Notes: generated from the letters alone by a model not told the origin. A stretch of 48,504 bases of DNA from Hellea sp. (GCA_013002305.1 JABDKG010000004.1:1-48504); one strand, 5' to 3'; positions 23,327 through 31,769 are shown, counted from the first letter of the stretch. Translations and numbers: made by a program.

Positions 23327-23607
23327 GAGCCCGCCTTGGCCCGAGCCGTTTTTAACGCCCGCCGCACCGCATTTTCACCTGTTCCATTTGCAAAGTTTCC
23401 CGCGTCTGCTTCGTCCAATGATCTAGCCAAACGCGCACGAATTTCAGCAAGTTCCGCTGCCTCCCGATCATGACCATTACGCAAAACCCGCAGGCCATCG
23501 CGAACGACTTCACTTGCACTTTGATATTCACCGCTCTTGACTAGGTCATCAATCCAGCGACCCCATTGCGACGTTAAGGCTATGCTTTTGGTGTTTTTGG
23601 CAGGCAC
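23323..23607 (-). CDS. parD: ParD-like ribbon-helix-helix antitoxin
   Basis: A 94-aa antitoxin. The N-terminal ribbon-helix-helix reads SIALTSQWGRWIDDLVKSGEYQSASEVVRDGLRVL, the CopG/ParD pattern. The C-terminal half is charged and flexible, as expected for toxin wrapping. The GTG at 23607 is preferred because GGAG lies 5-6 nt upstream; a longer open frame to 23646 lacks one. It is the first gene of the module, with a palindromic operator 41 nt upstream. Confidence 0.87.
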   Translation of the reverse strand: MPAKNTKSIALTSQWGRWIDDLVKSGEYQSASEVVRDGLRVLRNGHDREAAELAEIRARLARSLDEADAGNFANGTGENAVRRALKTARAKAGS

Positions 23608-23647
23608 AAATGCTCCTTTAAACAGGTGTAGAGCGCACAATAACACA

Positions 23648-23668
23648 GGGTGGTAATAATTACTACCC
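23648..23668. promoter_or_regulatory. Palindromic operator of the ParDE module
   Basis: A 21-bp near-perfect palindrome, GGGTGGTAAT-A-ATTACTACCC, with one mismatched pair per arm. It sits 41 nt upstream of the antitoxin start and is the expected ParD or ParDE binding site for autorepression. Confidence 0.65.
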
Positions 23669-23773
23669 CTGCAAATGTTGCAAGCGCAGCCGCGAAAGTC
23701 ACCGGATATTCGTCATTTGGCTAATGTCCTCTTTTGCCCCGAAGCGACGGACGTTTCTCCCCAATTGCGGACG

Positions 23774-23821
23774 TTAGCAGTTCTGATCCTTGACGTGTTT
23801 TGTTAGGGAGCGGAGGAGCAT
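23774..23821 (-). pseudogene. Truncated tandem copy of the DUF6090-like gene
   Basis: A 15-codon reading frame, MLLRSLTKHVKDQNC and stop, starts at the stop codon of the upstream gene (TAATG overlap). It matches that gene's own N-terminal segment VLLRRITKHVKDQNWFAV and then breaks off at the Trp position. It is best read as the remnant of a tandem paralogue deleted almost entirely. Confidence 0.7.
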
Positions 23822-24582
23822 TATTGGGTCTCCGTATGTTCGATGCCCAGTTCGGCTTCGAGCGCGGTTTTCAATGCATCTGCATTTTGCCGGTATTGGC
23901 CTTCGGCTTCGCCAAGATACCAGGAAGAGTAATTCCGGAGATTGGCGAGGCAGTTGCGCAAGCGCGCCAGATCCTCGGCGGCTTCGCTGATGGGGACGCC
24001 CAAATCCCAATCCCAATAGATATCCATGCACCGGGAGTCGACTTCATCCTGATTATCGTCCATCTGCAGGCCGGCGGTGGACAGGGCGGGGAAATCATAG
24101 CCATAGGTGGTGCTGATCTTGCGCCTGAGTTCACTCGGAAGGGCCAACATATGGCCTTCTTTCTCCATCGTGTCGTAAACCGTATCGCGGGCCAGAAGCG
24201 TCCGGTTATTGTCACTGCCGAGGTTGATATCGACTGCGATTTTTTCATGATCAGGCTGCGGTTCTAAAAGTGCATTGGTTGCGCGCCGAAACGCATTGAT
24301 CCGAGTTGTTTGCGCCGCCGCGACGACGTCCAGTCTCTGCAGGTCCATATTCAGATCGTCCAGCAGCATAGTCAGTGATGAAGTCGCCGCTTTGTGTAGG
24401 GCCTGCCGGTCGCTCCATGCATTGATCTGGAAAGCAATCAGGATACCGGCCACAACGATGAAAAAGTCGAGGAAAACCGCGAACCAGTTCTGGTCTTTGA
24501 CGTGTTTAGTAATGCGCCGAAGTAGCACCCCAATCCCCTTTTTTTGTTGGGGCACTATAGGACGTCTTTCGGAGGAGGCCAA
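23821..24582 (-). CDS. DUF6090-like membrane protein
   Basis: A 253-aa protein with a short basic N-terminus, one membrane helix (FAVFLDFFIVVAGILIAFQINAW, about residues 33-55) and a helical extracytoplasmic domain. The TKHVKDQNWFAVFLDFFIVVxGxLIAFQ pattern is typical of the DUF6090-like family, whose genes often stand in tandem arrays. Role unknown. A truncated copy of the same N-terminus follows directly. Confidence 0.78.
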   Translation of the reverse strand: MASSERRPIVPQQKKGIGVLLRRITKHVKDQNWFAVFLDFFIVVAGILIAFQINAWSDRQALHKAATSSLTMLLDDLNMDLQRLDVVAAAQTTRINAFRRATNALLEPQPDHEKIAVDINLGSDNNRTLLARDTVYDTMEKEGHMLALPSELRRKISTTYGYDFPALSTAGLQMDDNQDEVDSRCMDIYWDWDLGVPISEAAEDLARLRNCLANLRNYSSWYLGEAEGQYRQNADALKTALEAELGIEHTETQ

Positions 24583-24600
24583 GTCGAATAGTTTTAATCA

Positions 24601-24714
24601 CCGCTTATCCCCGCGCAGGCGGGGATCTAAACAGGGTGACAGGTACCTGGGACCGAGAAGAAAATTTATTATTCTGATAGATGTTCAGACCCCCGCCTGC
24701 GCGGGGGTGAGCGG
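24601..24714. repeat. REP/MITE-like inverted repeat element (114 bp)
   Basis: Two 33-nt arms in inverted orientation, 24601-24633 and 24682-24714, differ at only a few positions. Each has its own hairpin core (CCCCGCGCAGGCGGGG and its counterpart). They flank a 48-nt centre. Each arm resembles the interspersed GC-rich repeats common between genes in alphaproteobacteria. The element lies between the DUF6090-like and msrA genes and codes for nothing. Confidence 0.8.
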
Positions 24715-24730
24715 AAAATGTGGGTGCAGG

Positions 24731-25312
24731 TTAGCCCCGAACCGGGATAGGACAACTCACCCCAGTACCGCCAATGCCGCAATAGCCCTGTGGGTTTTTG
24801 GCGAGATATTGTTGATGGTAGTCTTCGGCTGGGTGGTACTTTCCAATAGCCGCGATTTCGGTTGTGATTGGGCCAAAACCATCTTTGATGAATAGAGGTT
24901 CGTAGCGCTCTTTGGCGGCGTTGGCCGCCGCGACCTGCGTGTCTGAATAGGTATAAATCGCGCTGCGATATTGCGTGCCTCGGTCGTTGCCCTGTCTATC
25001 GCCTTGTGTGGGATCGTGATTTTCGAAAAACACTTTTAGGAGATCGTCATAGGTGATGACTTTGGGGTCATAAACGACATGCACGACTTCGGCGTGATTG
25101 GTTGTGCCGGTACAGACATGTTTGTAGTCCGGGTTTGATGTGTCGCCTCCAGCATAGCCAACGCTCGTCACATAAACGCCGTCCAGCTGCCAGAAAATGC
25201 GCTCAACGCCCCAGAAACAGCCCATGCCGAACATGGCCTGCTCATGCCCTTGCGGGAATTCGGAAAACATATTGTGACCGCTTAAATGGTGGAGTGGGTT
25301 CTCAGCTAGCAT
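24731..25312 (-). CDS. msrA: Peptide-methionine (S)-S-oxide reductase MsrA
   Basis: A 193-aa protein. The catalytic motif is GCFWG (in [16 protein letters not shown]), followed by [28 protein letters not shown], the MsrA signature. [22 protein letters not shown] and the Cys-containing tail [14 protein letters not shown] provide the conserved core and possible resolving Cys. The start at 25312 has AGGAG 8 nt upstream and overlaps the end of the amidohydrolase gene by 11 nt; an earlier in-frame start lies inside that gene. It repairs oxidised methionine. Confidence 0.95.
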   Translation of the reverse strand: MLAENPLHHLSGHNMFSEFPQGHEQAMFGMGCFWGVERIFWQLDGVYVTSVGYAGGDTSNPDYKHVCTGTTNHAEVVHVVYDPKVITYDDLLKVFFENHDPTQGDRQGNDRGTQYRSAIYTYSDTQVAAANAAKERYEPLFIKDGFGPITTEIAAIGKYHPAEDYHQQYLAKNPQGYCGIGGTGVSCPIPVRG

Positions 25313-26063
25313 AAGCCTGCTCCTTGTGCTCCGCAGCGTAGTAATTGACGACCGGGGTGAGGGCTTTGGCCATTCGCTGCGCAATCTTTTTGGCTTTGTC
25401 ATCGGTGTCGATCATGGCCTGATTAATCTCGATGGCGAGATGCGGCAGTTCCCGGCTCGCAATACTGGTGTCGACCGTATAGTTGAGGACATGGGCGGAA
25501 TAGGGCTCGTTGACCATGACGCGCCAACCCGGCTCCATTTCCGCCAGAGCTTCCATGAACATGTCGGCGCTCAGCTCGTCATGTTTAACCAGCAGTCCGA
25601 ATTCAAGTTCGCGGTTGTCGCCCATATCCATCTTGGGCGTAAAGCTATGAACGGAAATCGCCAGGCCGCGCCCCATTTTATCGAGCTCGGTGTCAAGCGC
25701 CTCATGATAGGGCGTGTGATATTTCGCAATACGATCATCCTTTTGGGATTGATCCAAAGCGCGATTGCCGGGGATTAAAGTCCCGTCGCTCTCAACCGGT
25801 ATCAGGCAGGGGTAACGATGGTCGCGATTTATATCAATTAGCAGCCGCGAGATGTTGGCGAGCTGTCCGGCGCATCCAAATTCTTTGCACAGCGTCTTGA
25901 CCACAACATCCGTGCCGATATCCCAGGCAATATGGCGCGTGAGATCGTCGCCGGAAAGGCCGAGATTATCATATTCATCTGGAATGCGGTGCGAGGCATG
26001 ATCTCCGAATATCAACAACGGAATGTCGCGCTGGGCGGGAATGGATATATAGGCGGGGTGCAT
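25302..26063 (-). CDS. N-formylglutamate amidohydrolase family protein
   Basis: A 253-aa zinc-dependent amidohydrolase of the FGase family: [19 protein letters not shown] (His-rich metal segment), [53 protein letters not shown] and SVHSFTP. The family removes formyl or acyl groups from glutamate-like amides; histidine degradation genes are absent here, so another substrate is likely. It lies between a carboxylate-amine ligase gene and msrA in one operon. Confidence 0.9.
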   Translation of the reverse strand: MHPAYISIPAQRDIPLLIFGDHASHRIPDEYDNLGLSGDDLTRHIAWDIGTDVVVKTLCKEFGCAGQLANISRLLIDINRDHRYPCLIPVESDGTLIPGNRALDQSQKDDRIAKYHTPYHEALDTELDKMGRGLAISVHSFTPKMDMGDNRELEFGLLVKHDELSADMFMEALAEMEPGWRVMVNEPYSAHVLNYTVDTSIASRELPHLAIEINQAMIDTDDKAKKIAQRMAKALTPVVNYYAAEHKEQAYAS

Positions 26064-26117
26064 AAGGAACTAGATAGGCGCAATACGCCGGGATTTAAAG
26101 AGGCGAATTCAGGCGGA

Positions 26118-27251
26118 TTAATTTAATCCACTGACCGTTTCACCGATCAAGTGATCCACGACATCTTTTAGCGCGTCGGTTTTGGACCTCCCGCCTTCGA
26201 TAGACTTATCAAAGACCTCGACTTGCCGGCATGCAGAAGATCCGCGTTTGACGATGGTTTGGGTATGCATAAGTTCATCAACGCAACCCAGCGCCTCGGC
26301 ATGCTGCATCAAGAACCCGACCATTTCATCATTGAGATCCTTAAAAGGACGGCATTCCCCGCGGCCAAAATCTATTAGATCGCCTTTGACACCAAAGCGC
26401 TGCGCTAGCCACCGATTTTCGGCAATCAGAAGTGCGGGATAATCGCGCCATCTAATATTGCGTTCTTTAAGGTGGATCAGCATCCGCGTGATACATTGAT
26501 AGGTCGCGACAATGGCGAGTGTATCTTCAAGATTGGTGCACATATCTGTCACTCTGGACTCGAGCGTTGGAAACCGTACGCTGGGTCTTAGATCCCACCA
26601 GATTTTACTGGCGTCTTCGATCACGCCGGCGCCGACCAATGTTCCAACCAAGCGCTCATACTCTCCGTAAGAGGCGATCGATTCAGGGACGCCCGTACGC
26701 GGCATGCCATCAAACACCGAAAGCCGGTAGGACTTCATACCCATCTTATCGCCTTCCCAGAACGGAGAACTGGTCGACAACGCCAATAGATGCGGCATGA
26801 AATATCGGATCTGATTCATCACATCTATGCGCAAGGCAGGATCGAGTATGCCAATATGGACATGCGTGCCGCAAATCAACATACGCCGGATTGCGCCTTG
26901 CAAGTCCGCATCAAGTTGCTGATAACGTTCGCCTTTTGTGGGTTTCTGGTCTCGCCAATTTGTAAATGGATGGGTTGAAACCGCCATCAAGCGATAGCCA
27001 AAATCTTTAGCAATAGCAGCGAGCGTGAGACGCATTCGGGTTAAATGCGCCCGCGCCTCGCTAACGTCATTACAGACGGGAGTCGCAATTTCGATCTGAC
27101 ACCGTAAAAACTCAGGCGTCACGCAATCGCCGAGCGCGTCGTGGCAGGTTTTAAAAAAATCATCCGGGGGATTTGCGACGGCTTCTCGGGTTGCAGGGTC
27201 AACGACGAGATATTCCTCTTCGACCCCTAATGTCAGTTTTTGATCCGGCAT
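26118..27251 (-). CDS. Carboxylate-amine ligase (YbdK / glutamate-cysteine ligase 2 family)
   Basis: A 377-aa protein starting LTLGVEEEYLVVD, the signature of the GCS2/YbdK family. RCQIEIATPVC, GYRLMAVSTHPF, CGTHVHIGI and WWDLRPSVRFPTLESRVTDMCTNLEDT match the ATP- and substrate-binding core. The ATG at 27251 has GAGGGG immediately upstream and is chosen over 27272. Members form amide bonds from carboxylates and amines with ATP; many have only weak gamma-glutamylcysteine activity. With the amidohydrolase downstream it may make and unmake the same type of amide. Confidence 0.92.
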   Translation of the reverse strand: MPDQKLTLGVEEEYLVVDPATREAVANPPDDFFKTCHDALGDCVTPEFLRCQIEIATPVCNDVSEARAHLTRMRLTLAAIAKDFGYRLMAVSTHPFTNWRDQKPTKGERYQQLDADLQGAIRRMLICGTHVHIGILDPALRIDVMNQIRYFMPHLLALSTSSPFWEGDKMGMKSYRLSVFDGMPRTGVPESIASYGEYERLVGTLVGAGVIEDASKIWWDLRPSVRFPTLESRVTDMCTNLEDTLAIVATYQCITRMLIHLKERNIRWRDYPALLIAENRWLAQRFGVKGDLIDFGRGECRPFKDLNDEMVGFLMQHAEALGCVDELMHTQTIVKRGSSACRQVEVFDKSIEGGRSKTDALKDVVDHLIGETVSGLN

Positions 27252-27498
27252 ATCCCCTCCCAAGAATGCCATGCTAGCATAGGATGGATTACAGGAAAAG
27301 TTTGATAAGAGTCAGAGTTTGTGCAAAATTGAAAATAAAATGTTTTGGCATAATAGTTCCTTCAGATCGCAAGAGGGCCAGCCAATTGGATAAAATTACT
27401 GAACATAGAGCAAAACAGATATTAGCATAAAATAGCACCTTAATCGGACTTGAATTTAGCGGCGCGAGGTTTATAACGCGCTTGCTTCACTTCGGGCT

Positions 27499-27554
27499 AA
27501 ACCGCCGGGGAAAATGACCTGGTAAGGTGAGGTGGCCGAGTGGTTTAAGGCGCA
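27499..27554 (+). repeat. Upstream copy of a 56-bp direct repeat containing a tRNA-Ser 5' half
   Basis: The 56 nt at 27499-27554 recur exactly at 27623-27678, an offset of 124 nt. The repeat begins AACCGCCGGGGAAAATGACC and ends with the first 30 nt of tRNA-Ser. In this copy the tRNA stops after GGCGCAC and is followed by unrelated sequence with a GCGAGCC-ACA-GGCTCGC hairpin and an AAGCGTACGCTT palindrome. It is a pseudo-tRNA half, the result of a partial duplication. Confidence 0.88.
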
Positions 27555-27648
27555 CCGCCCGCGAGCCACAGGCTCGCAGACATTAAAGATAAGCGTACGC
27601 TTGTCTCCAACCCCTCGGAGTTAACCGCCGGGGAAAATGACCTGGTAA

Positions 27649-27739
27649 GGTGAGGTGGCCGAGTGGTTTAAGGCGCACGCTTGGAAAGCGTGTTTAGGTT
27701 AATAGCCTAACGTGGGTTCGAATCCCATCCTCACCTCCA
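27649..27739 (+). tRNA. tRNA-Ser (anticodon GGA)
   Basis: A 91-nt class II tRNA. The acceptor stem GGTGAGG pairs with CCTCACC and CCA is encoded. The D arm is GGCCGAGTGGTTTAAGGC, the anticodon arm CGCTT-GGA-AAGCG reads UCU/UCC serine codons, and a long variable arm (TTTAGGTTAATAGCCTAA) and T loop GGTTCGAATCC follow. The discriminator base is T rather than the G usual for bacterial tRNA-Ser. A 5'-half duplicate lies 124 nt upstream. Confidence 0.95.
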
Positions 27740-27826
27740 GAGTTTCATTTAAACATTTGAAAATCTTTTCACGAATTACTACAAAATAAATAACGTGATT
27801 GCGAAGCAAATCGGAGGATTGGAAAC

Positions 27827-28912
27827 ATGACAAATAGTACATTGAAACGTCCGAGTGCAATGGCCGTTAGAATCTTTGGTCTTCTGGCCCTGTCTAGTGT
27901 GTCCATAACGGCCTTGGCCGGAGAAAAAGCCCCTGTTCCTGCAGATAAATTTGATTTGTCTCAGTGGAATATTACCGTGCCGGTTGATAGAGACGGCGAC
28001 AAAAAGCCGGATGTCATCCCTGTAAAAAAACTAAAAAAATATTCTCATCCTGCTTTTTTCTATCTTGATGAACACGACCGCATGGTTTTTGCCAGTCCCA
28101 ACAAGGCAACGACGACCAAAAATTCCAGCAATACGCGTAGCGAATTACGGCAAATGTTGCGCGGAACAAATACGGGTATCAAAACTCACAGTGCGGGCAA
28201 TAATTTTGCGGTCCGTGCGCGCAAAGGATCGGATAAATACGGATCTGTTGGTGGGCGTTTGGACGCGACCTTGCATGTAGATCATGTTGCAAGGCGGGCG
28301 GGTGACCCGGACACGAAAGCCGCTTACTCTGCTGTTATTGGGCAAATTCATGCTGTTAAATATGACAATACTTCATCGGGTTTTGGTTACGGCAATGAAC
28401 CGATAAAAATTTATTATAAAAAATTTCCAGATCATGAAACCGGATCTGTTTTCTGGAATTATGAGCGTAACCTCGCAAAAGATGATCCTAACCGGACAGA
28501 TATCTCTTACCCGGTGTGGGGAAATACTTGGGAGAATAAGAATGACCCTGGCGCGGCGGGCATCGCTTTGGGGGAAAGCTTTAGCTACACAATCAACGTC
28601 CATGAAAACACCATGTACCTAACCTTCGCCTCTGATACACACGGCACGGTTAAATATACACGGAGTTTGGTGCATAATGTTGATGCTTATGGCAAGGTCG
28701 ACGTGCTTGATAACAAGTATAGTTATGCCGGCGATTCCCTCTATTTCAAAGCTGGTATTTATAACCAATGCAGCACCAAAACGGGCGGCGGGCTATGGTA
28801 TGCTGGGTGCCCTGGAACCGGGGAATGGGCAGTCGACAAAGCTAATGGCGATTACGCGCAGGCAACATTTTCAAAGCTGACAGTAGGACCCTCAACTCCG
28901 CCGGAGGAGTGA
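27827..28912 (+). CDS. Polysaccharide lyase family 7 alginate lyase
   Basis: A 361-aa secreted enzyme. Signal peptide about residues 1-31 ([15 protein letters not shown]). All three PL7 signatures are present: R104-S-E-L-R108, Q173-I-H175 and Y306-F-K308-A-G-I-Y312-N-Q314, which form the active-site cleft on a beta-jelly roll. QIH favours polyguluronate- or mixed-acting enzymes; this is a family trend, not proof. It cleaves alginate from brown algae or biofilms by beta-elimination. No other alginate genes lie nearby, so it is solitary here, flanked by tRNA-Ser and a terminator. Confidence 0.93.
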   Translation: MTNSTLKRPSAMAVRIFGLLALSSVSITALAGEKAPVPADKFDLSQWNITVPVDRDGDKKPDVIPVKKLKKYSHPAFFYLDEHDRMVFASPNKATTTKNSSNTRSELRQMLRGTNTGIKTHSAGNNFAVRARKGSDKYGSVGGRLDATLHVDHVARRAGDPDTKAAYSAVIGQIHAVKYDNTSSGFGYGNEPIKIYYKKFPDHETGSVFWNYERNLAKDDPNRTDISYPVWGNTWENKNDPGAAGIALGESFSYTINVHENTMYLTFASDTHGTVKYTRSLVHNVDAYGKVDVLDNKYSYAGDSLYFKAGIYNQCSTKTGGGLWYAGCPGTGEWAVDKANGDYAQATFSKLTVGPSTPPEE

Positions 28913-28928
28913 GGTTTCTGACCAATCA

Positions 28929-28974
28929 CAGGTTAAAAACCTGGGACCTATCTGAGAACATTTCACGAAATGTT
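28929..28974 (+). other. Two hairpins downstream of the alginate lyase gene
   Basis: CAGGTT-AAA-AACCTG (28929-28943) and AACATTTC-AC-GAAATGTT (28957-28974) follow the stop codon, ahead of the terminator at 29038-29062. Between 28913 and 29240 I see no gene, only these structures and the terminator. Confidence 0.5.
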
Positions 28975-29037
28975 GCCTCATTCTTGTGAAAGTTTAGCCG
29001 TTTGTTTCGGGTTGAGGTTTAGAGTTATTAAACTTAA

Positions 29038-29062
29038 AAACCCGGCCGAATTGGCCGGGTTT
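29038..29062. terminator. Bidirectional terminator after the alginate lyase gene
   Basis: AAACCCGGCC-GAATT-GGCCGGGTTT, with T-rich sequence on the plus side and A-rich (TTAAAAA) on the left, so it can work in both directions. It probably ends the alginate lyase transcript and may also stop readthrough from the Pr6Pr gene at 29241. Confidence 0.85.
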
Positions 29063-29240
29063 GATTTGGATGTTAGAAAACCCTATTGTCGGTGAATGTA
29101 TCTATTCTGCGCTAGATTGGATTACATCCGGATGTTGGAATGTAGGCGTCAATTTTTGCTTTGCAGCGTTGGGGGCGAGGGTCAAATTTATTCTACCAGA
29201 GCCCGAATTTTACAGTCACAGCTCTTAGTAAGACTGTTTT

Positions 29241-29846
29241 TCATGCGCGACTGTTGGATATCAAACGGATCACCAAGCCGAGTCCCAAAAACAGCGCTAC
29301 AAACCCTATCTGGCTTTTAATCACTCCGGCCCAGCCGACAATATCTGGGTCCATGTAAAAATAGGGATAAGTGCCGTCCACCAGAGCGCCGCGCGCTATG
29401 GCGTAAAGTCCATAGCCGAGCGGAAATACCAGCCAGACAAATGGGCTGGATAGCGCAATCTTTTCGCGGCTTTTCGTCAAGAGCCATACGAAAACAGTGC
29501 CGATTGGAACAATTGTATGATGAGCGATATTGGTGATGCCGAGTATGCCGACCGGATTATGATCCGACGATAAAAGACCATGATAGACGACGCCGACAAT
29601 GGTGATCCATAATGTTAAGGCCGTGAGCCAGCTATAGGATAAAAACCGTCCTTTGACGGCGCTGATGACAAAAAAGAGCCCAATGATGATATTGGTCAGA
29701 ACCGTGAAATACCGGATCATGTCCCATAATACGATCAAGCCATTATCATAGTTTGGTTCCTGCAAATGGCCGATGACCTGAAGGATCGTCGCGCCGATGG
29801 CGATGGCGCCGATTAAGCCGGTCAAAAATCGCAAAAACAGATTCAT
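29241..29846 (-). CDS. Pr6Pr family integral membrane protein
   Basis: A 201-aa protein with six predicted membrane helices. The pattern YFTVLTNIIIGLFF, TLWITIVGVVYHGLL and NIAHHTIVPIGTVFVWLL, then FPLGYGLYAIARGALVDGTYPYFYMD, matches the Pr6Pr (FAR-17a/AIG1-like) family. Function is not established; relatives in eukaryotes include fatty-acid-ester hydrolases with a Thr/His pair, here possibly the HH of IAHHT. It follows the GT2-methyltransferase gene with no gap on the same strand, so they are cotranscribed. Confidence 0.85.
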   Translation of the reverse strand: MNLFLRFLTGLIGAIAIGATILQVIGHLQEPNYDNGLIVLWDMIRYFTVLTNIIIGLFFVISAVKGRFLSYSWLTALTLWITIVGVVYHGLLSSDHNPVGILGITNIAHHTIVPIGTVFVWLLTKSREKIALSSPFVWLVFPLGYGLYAIARGALVDGTYPYFYMDPDIVGWAGVIKSQIGFVALFLGLGLVIRLISNSRA

Positions 29847-31769
29847 CTAAATCGCAATAAACTTTTCAAACTCTGAATAAGATGAGATCTGCATCATTGT
29901 GTCGAGATGTTCAATGCTGTCGATCGCGTAATCCTCTTCGAAAATTCCGCGCTCAATATCTTTGTAATTTTCTTCGAGAACAGTGCTGTTCGGGTCGGGG
30001 TTTTTCACAACCGCCAAACCCTTGCGATATTGGCCTATAAATGTGTGGAAGACACCAACCTCGAGGTCAGGCCGGTATTTTCGAAGTATCGGAACGATTT
30101 TATAAACGTCGCCGGTCCAGGCATTAAAACGCCGGTCACGCTCGGCCATTTCCATCTGCTCGGGCAGCACGTCGTCAAACATGATGACGCTGCCGGGCTT
30201 GCAATATTTTTCTACATTAATGAAATCGCGAACCACATATTCGGCTAGGTGCATTCCATCAATAAAAGCCAAATCAATCCCGTCGCCCATCAGGCGCTGG
30301 GCGCGTTTTTTCTGCTTGAAAAAATTATCGCTTTTTTCTTTAAACAGGCGGGTACGCGGCGGCAGCGGCGTCGTCACGGCAAAAGCCGGATCAACCCCGA
30401 CGCATCGACATTTGGCCAAAGCCATACTGAAGCCCTTATCAACCCCGATTTCAAAGTAAATTTCGGGCTGACGAACCTCATGAAGGCGGCGCAGGAAATT
30501 GAGGTAGTTCATGGCCTCAGGTTCAACGCCGAACTGTTTGGCGACCTCTGGCAGCTGTCCGATCGGTTTAAGCGGTGGGCGCGCTTCGCGCTCATCGGTC
30601 AGGCCTCCGGCAACCAATTTGGGATGAAAATTATTTTCGATTCCGGCGCGCGCGCGGGCAACATAAATATTGGCAAGCTTGGTCAATAAACCCTGTTTAA
30701 CCTGCCCATATTCATGCGAAATGGTCGGGATTTTCTCACAGGATTTGCGCAGAGTCCCGTAAACTTGCGGGCTCTTGAGATTGAGCAAAGTTTCAAGGCC
30801 GGTCACCTCAGTATAACGCTGACGAAATTTCTCGACCAGCTGGTCTCGTTCCTCGGGTGATTTTCGTGTTGTCGTGCCGTCATGATCCTGGTGAAACGTT
30901 CCCTCGCCCGGCAGGATGACATAGGTGTTATCGGCGTGATTGGTCAGACGGGAGAATATCTCAAGATTGGCATAGCCCGCACCCGGTTCGTCAAACCGCT
31001 CATCAAACGCGCCGCAATCTTCAAGGACTTCTTTGGTCGTGATCAGACAATTGGTTTCAATGGCGCCGTGCAAGACGCGCTGAATATTCTCGCTCGGAAA
31101 GAGCGCATATTTAAAAAGATTATAGCCTTTTTGAGGCCATTCCAGTCGGTTGAGCCACCAGGTCTCGCGCTTCCACGCATCGGTAATCGGATTGAGATTT
31201 TGTGACACTTTGCCAAGATAATATTGCGGCACATTGATGACGGGGCGGTGATAAAGCTGGCAAACTTCGCGGGTGTTTTTAAAAACGCCCGGCGAGAGAA
31301 TATGGGCACCGTCAATAATCAAGGCGATGGTCGAAAATTTAGCGTGCGCTATGGCGGCGTTTAGCGCAAACACCGGGCTCGGTTTGCCTTCGGTTCGCAG
31401 GATTTTGGAAATAAATGGAAAGCGTTGCTGTAGATCATCCGGTAGCGGCTCGGTCGAACCATTATCGGCGATGATCACTTCAATTTTATCTTTTGCCGCA
31501 TTTTGATATGCTGGCGCGCAGGACTGCAGAGTTCGTTCGATATGTTTCGGGATATTATAATAGGCAATAATGATCGTCAGCCCATCAAATTGATGTGGCC
31601 CTTTGGCAAATCCCTGGGTTTTTTCGTTCAATATAAGTGCATTGGCCTCATCCAGCATAATCTGGCTTTTATGATATTTCTCGCGCTCGGCTTTGAGACT
31701 GTCTTTCAGACCTTCGATTTCGGATTCCAATCCGTCTATGATCTGTTGATTTTTCTGCTTTGGCGTCAT
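29847..31769 (-). CDS. Glycosyltransferase family 2 - SAM methyltransferase fusion protein
   Basis: A 640-aa multidomain protein. Residues 1-45 form a coiled coil. Residues about 62-310 are a GT-A glycosyltransferase (LTIIIAYYNIPKHIERTL, EVIIADNGSTE, ALIIDGAHILSPGVF, with a DGA in place of the usual DxD). Residues about 430-600 are a class I methyltransferase (YFEIGVDKGFSMALA, CVGVDPAF, DLAFIDGMHLAEYVVRDF, GSVIMFDDVLP). It probably builds and methylates a surface glycan. The tandem oxygenase genes are divergent from it across 135 nt. Confidence 0.87.
   Translation of the reverse strand: MTPKQKNQQIIDGLESEIEGLKDSLKAEREKYHKSQIMLDEANALILNEKTQGFAKGPHQFDGLTIIIAYYNIPKHIERTLQSCAPAYQNAAKDKIEVIIADNGSTEPLPDDLQQRFPFISKILRTEGKPSPVFALNAAIAHAKFSTIALIIDGAHILSPGVFKNTREVCQLYHRPVINVPQYYLGKVSQNLNPITDAWKRETWWLNRLEWPQKGYNLFKYALFPSENIQRVLHGAIETNCLITTKEVLEDCGAFDERFDEPGAGYANLEIFSRLTNHADNTYVILPGEGTFHQDHDGTTTRKSPEERDQLVEKFRQRYTEVTGLETLLNLKSPQVYGTLRKSCEKIPTISHEYGQVKQGLLTKLANIYVARARAGIENNFHPKLVAGGLTDEREARPPLKPIGQLPEVAKQFGVEPEAMNYLNFLRRLHEVRQPEIYFEIGVDKGFSMALAKCRCVGVDPAFAVTTPLPPRTRLFKEKSDNFFKQKKRAQRLMGDGIDLAFIDGMHLAEYVVRDFINVEKYCKPGSVIMFDDVLPEQMEMAERDRRFNAWTGDVYKIVPILRKYRPDLEVGVFHTFIGQYRKGLAVVKNPDPNSTVLEENYKDIERGIFEEDYAIDSIEHLDTMMQISSYSEFEKFIAI

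Noticed and set aside
24601-24714. CRISPR-like repeat
   Set aside because: Only two arms, and they are inverted rather than direct, with no spacer series or cas genes.
27281-27498. Possible gene before the tRNA duplication
   Set aside because: No frame with a ribosome site or family signal; AT-rich intergenic sequence with nothing I can name.
28913-29240. Small gene after the alginate lyase
   Set aside because: The open frames there run through a terminator and into the antisense of the Pr6Pr gene.
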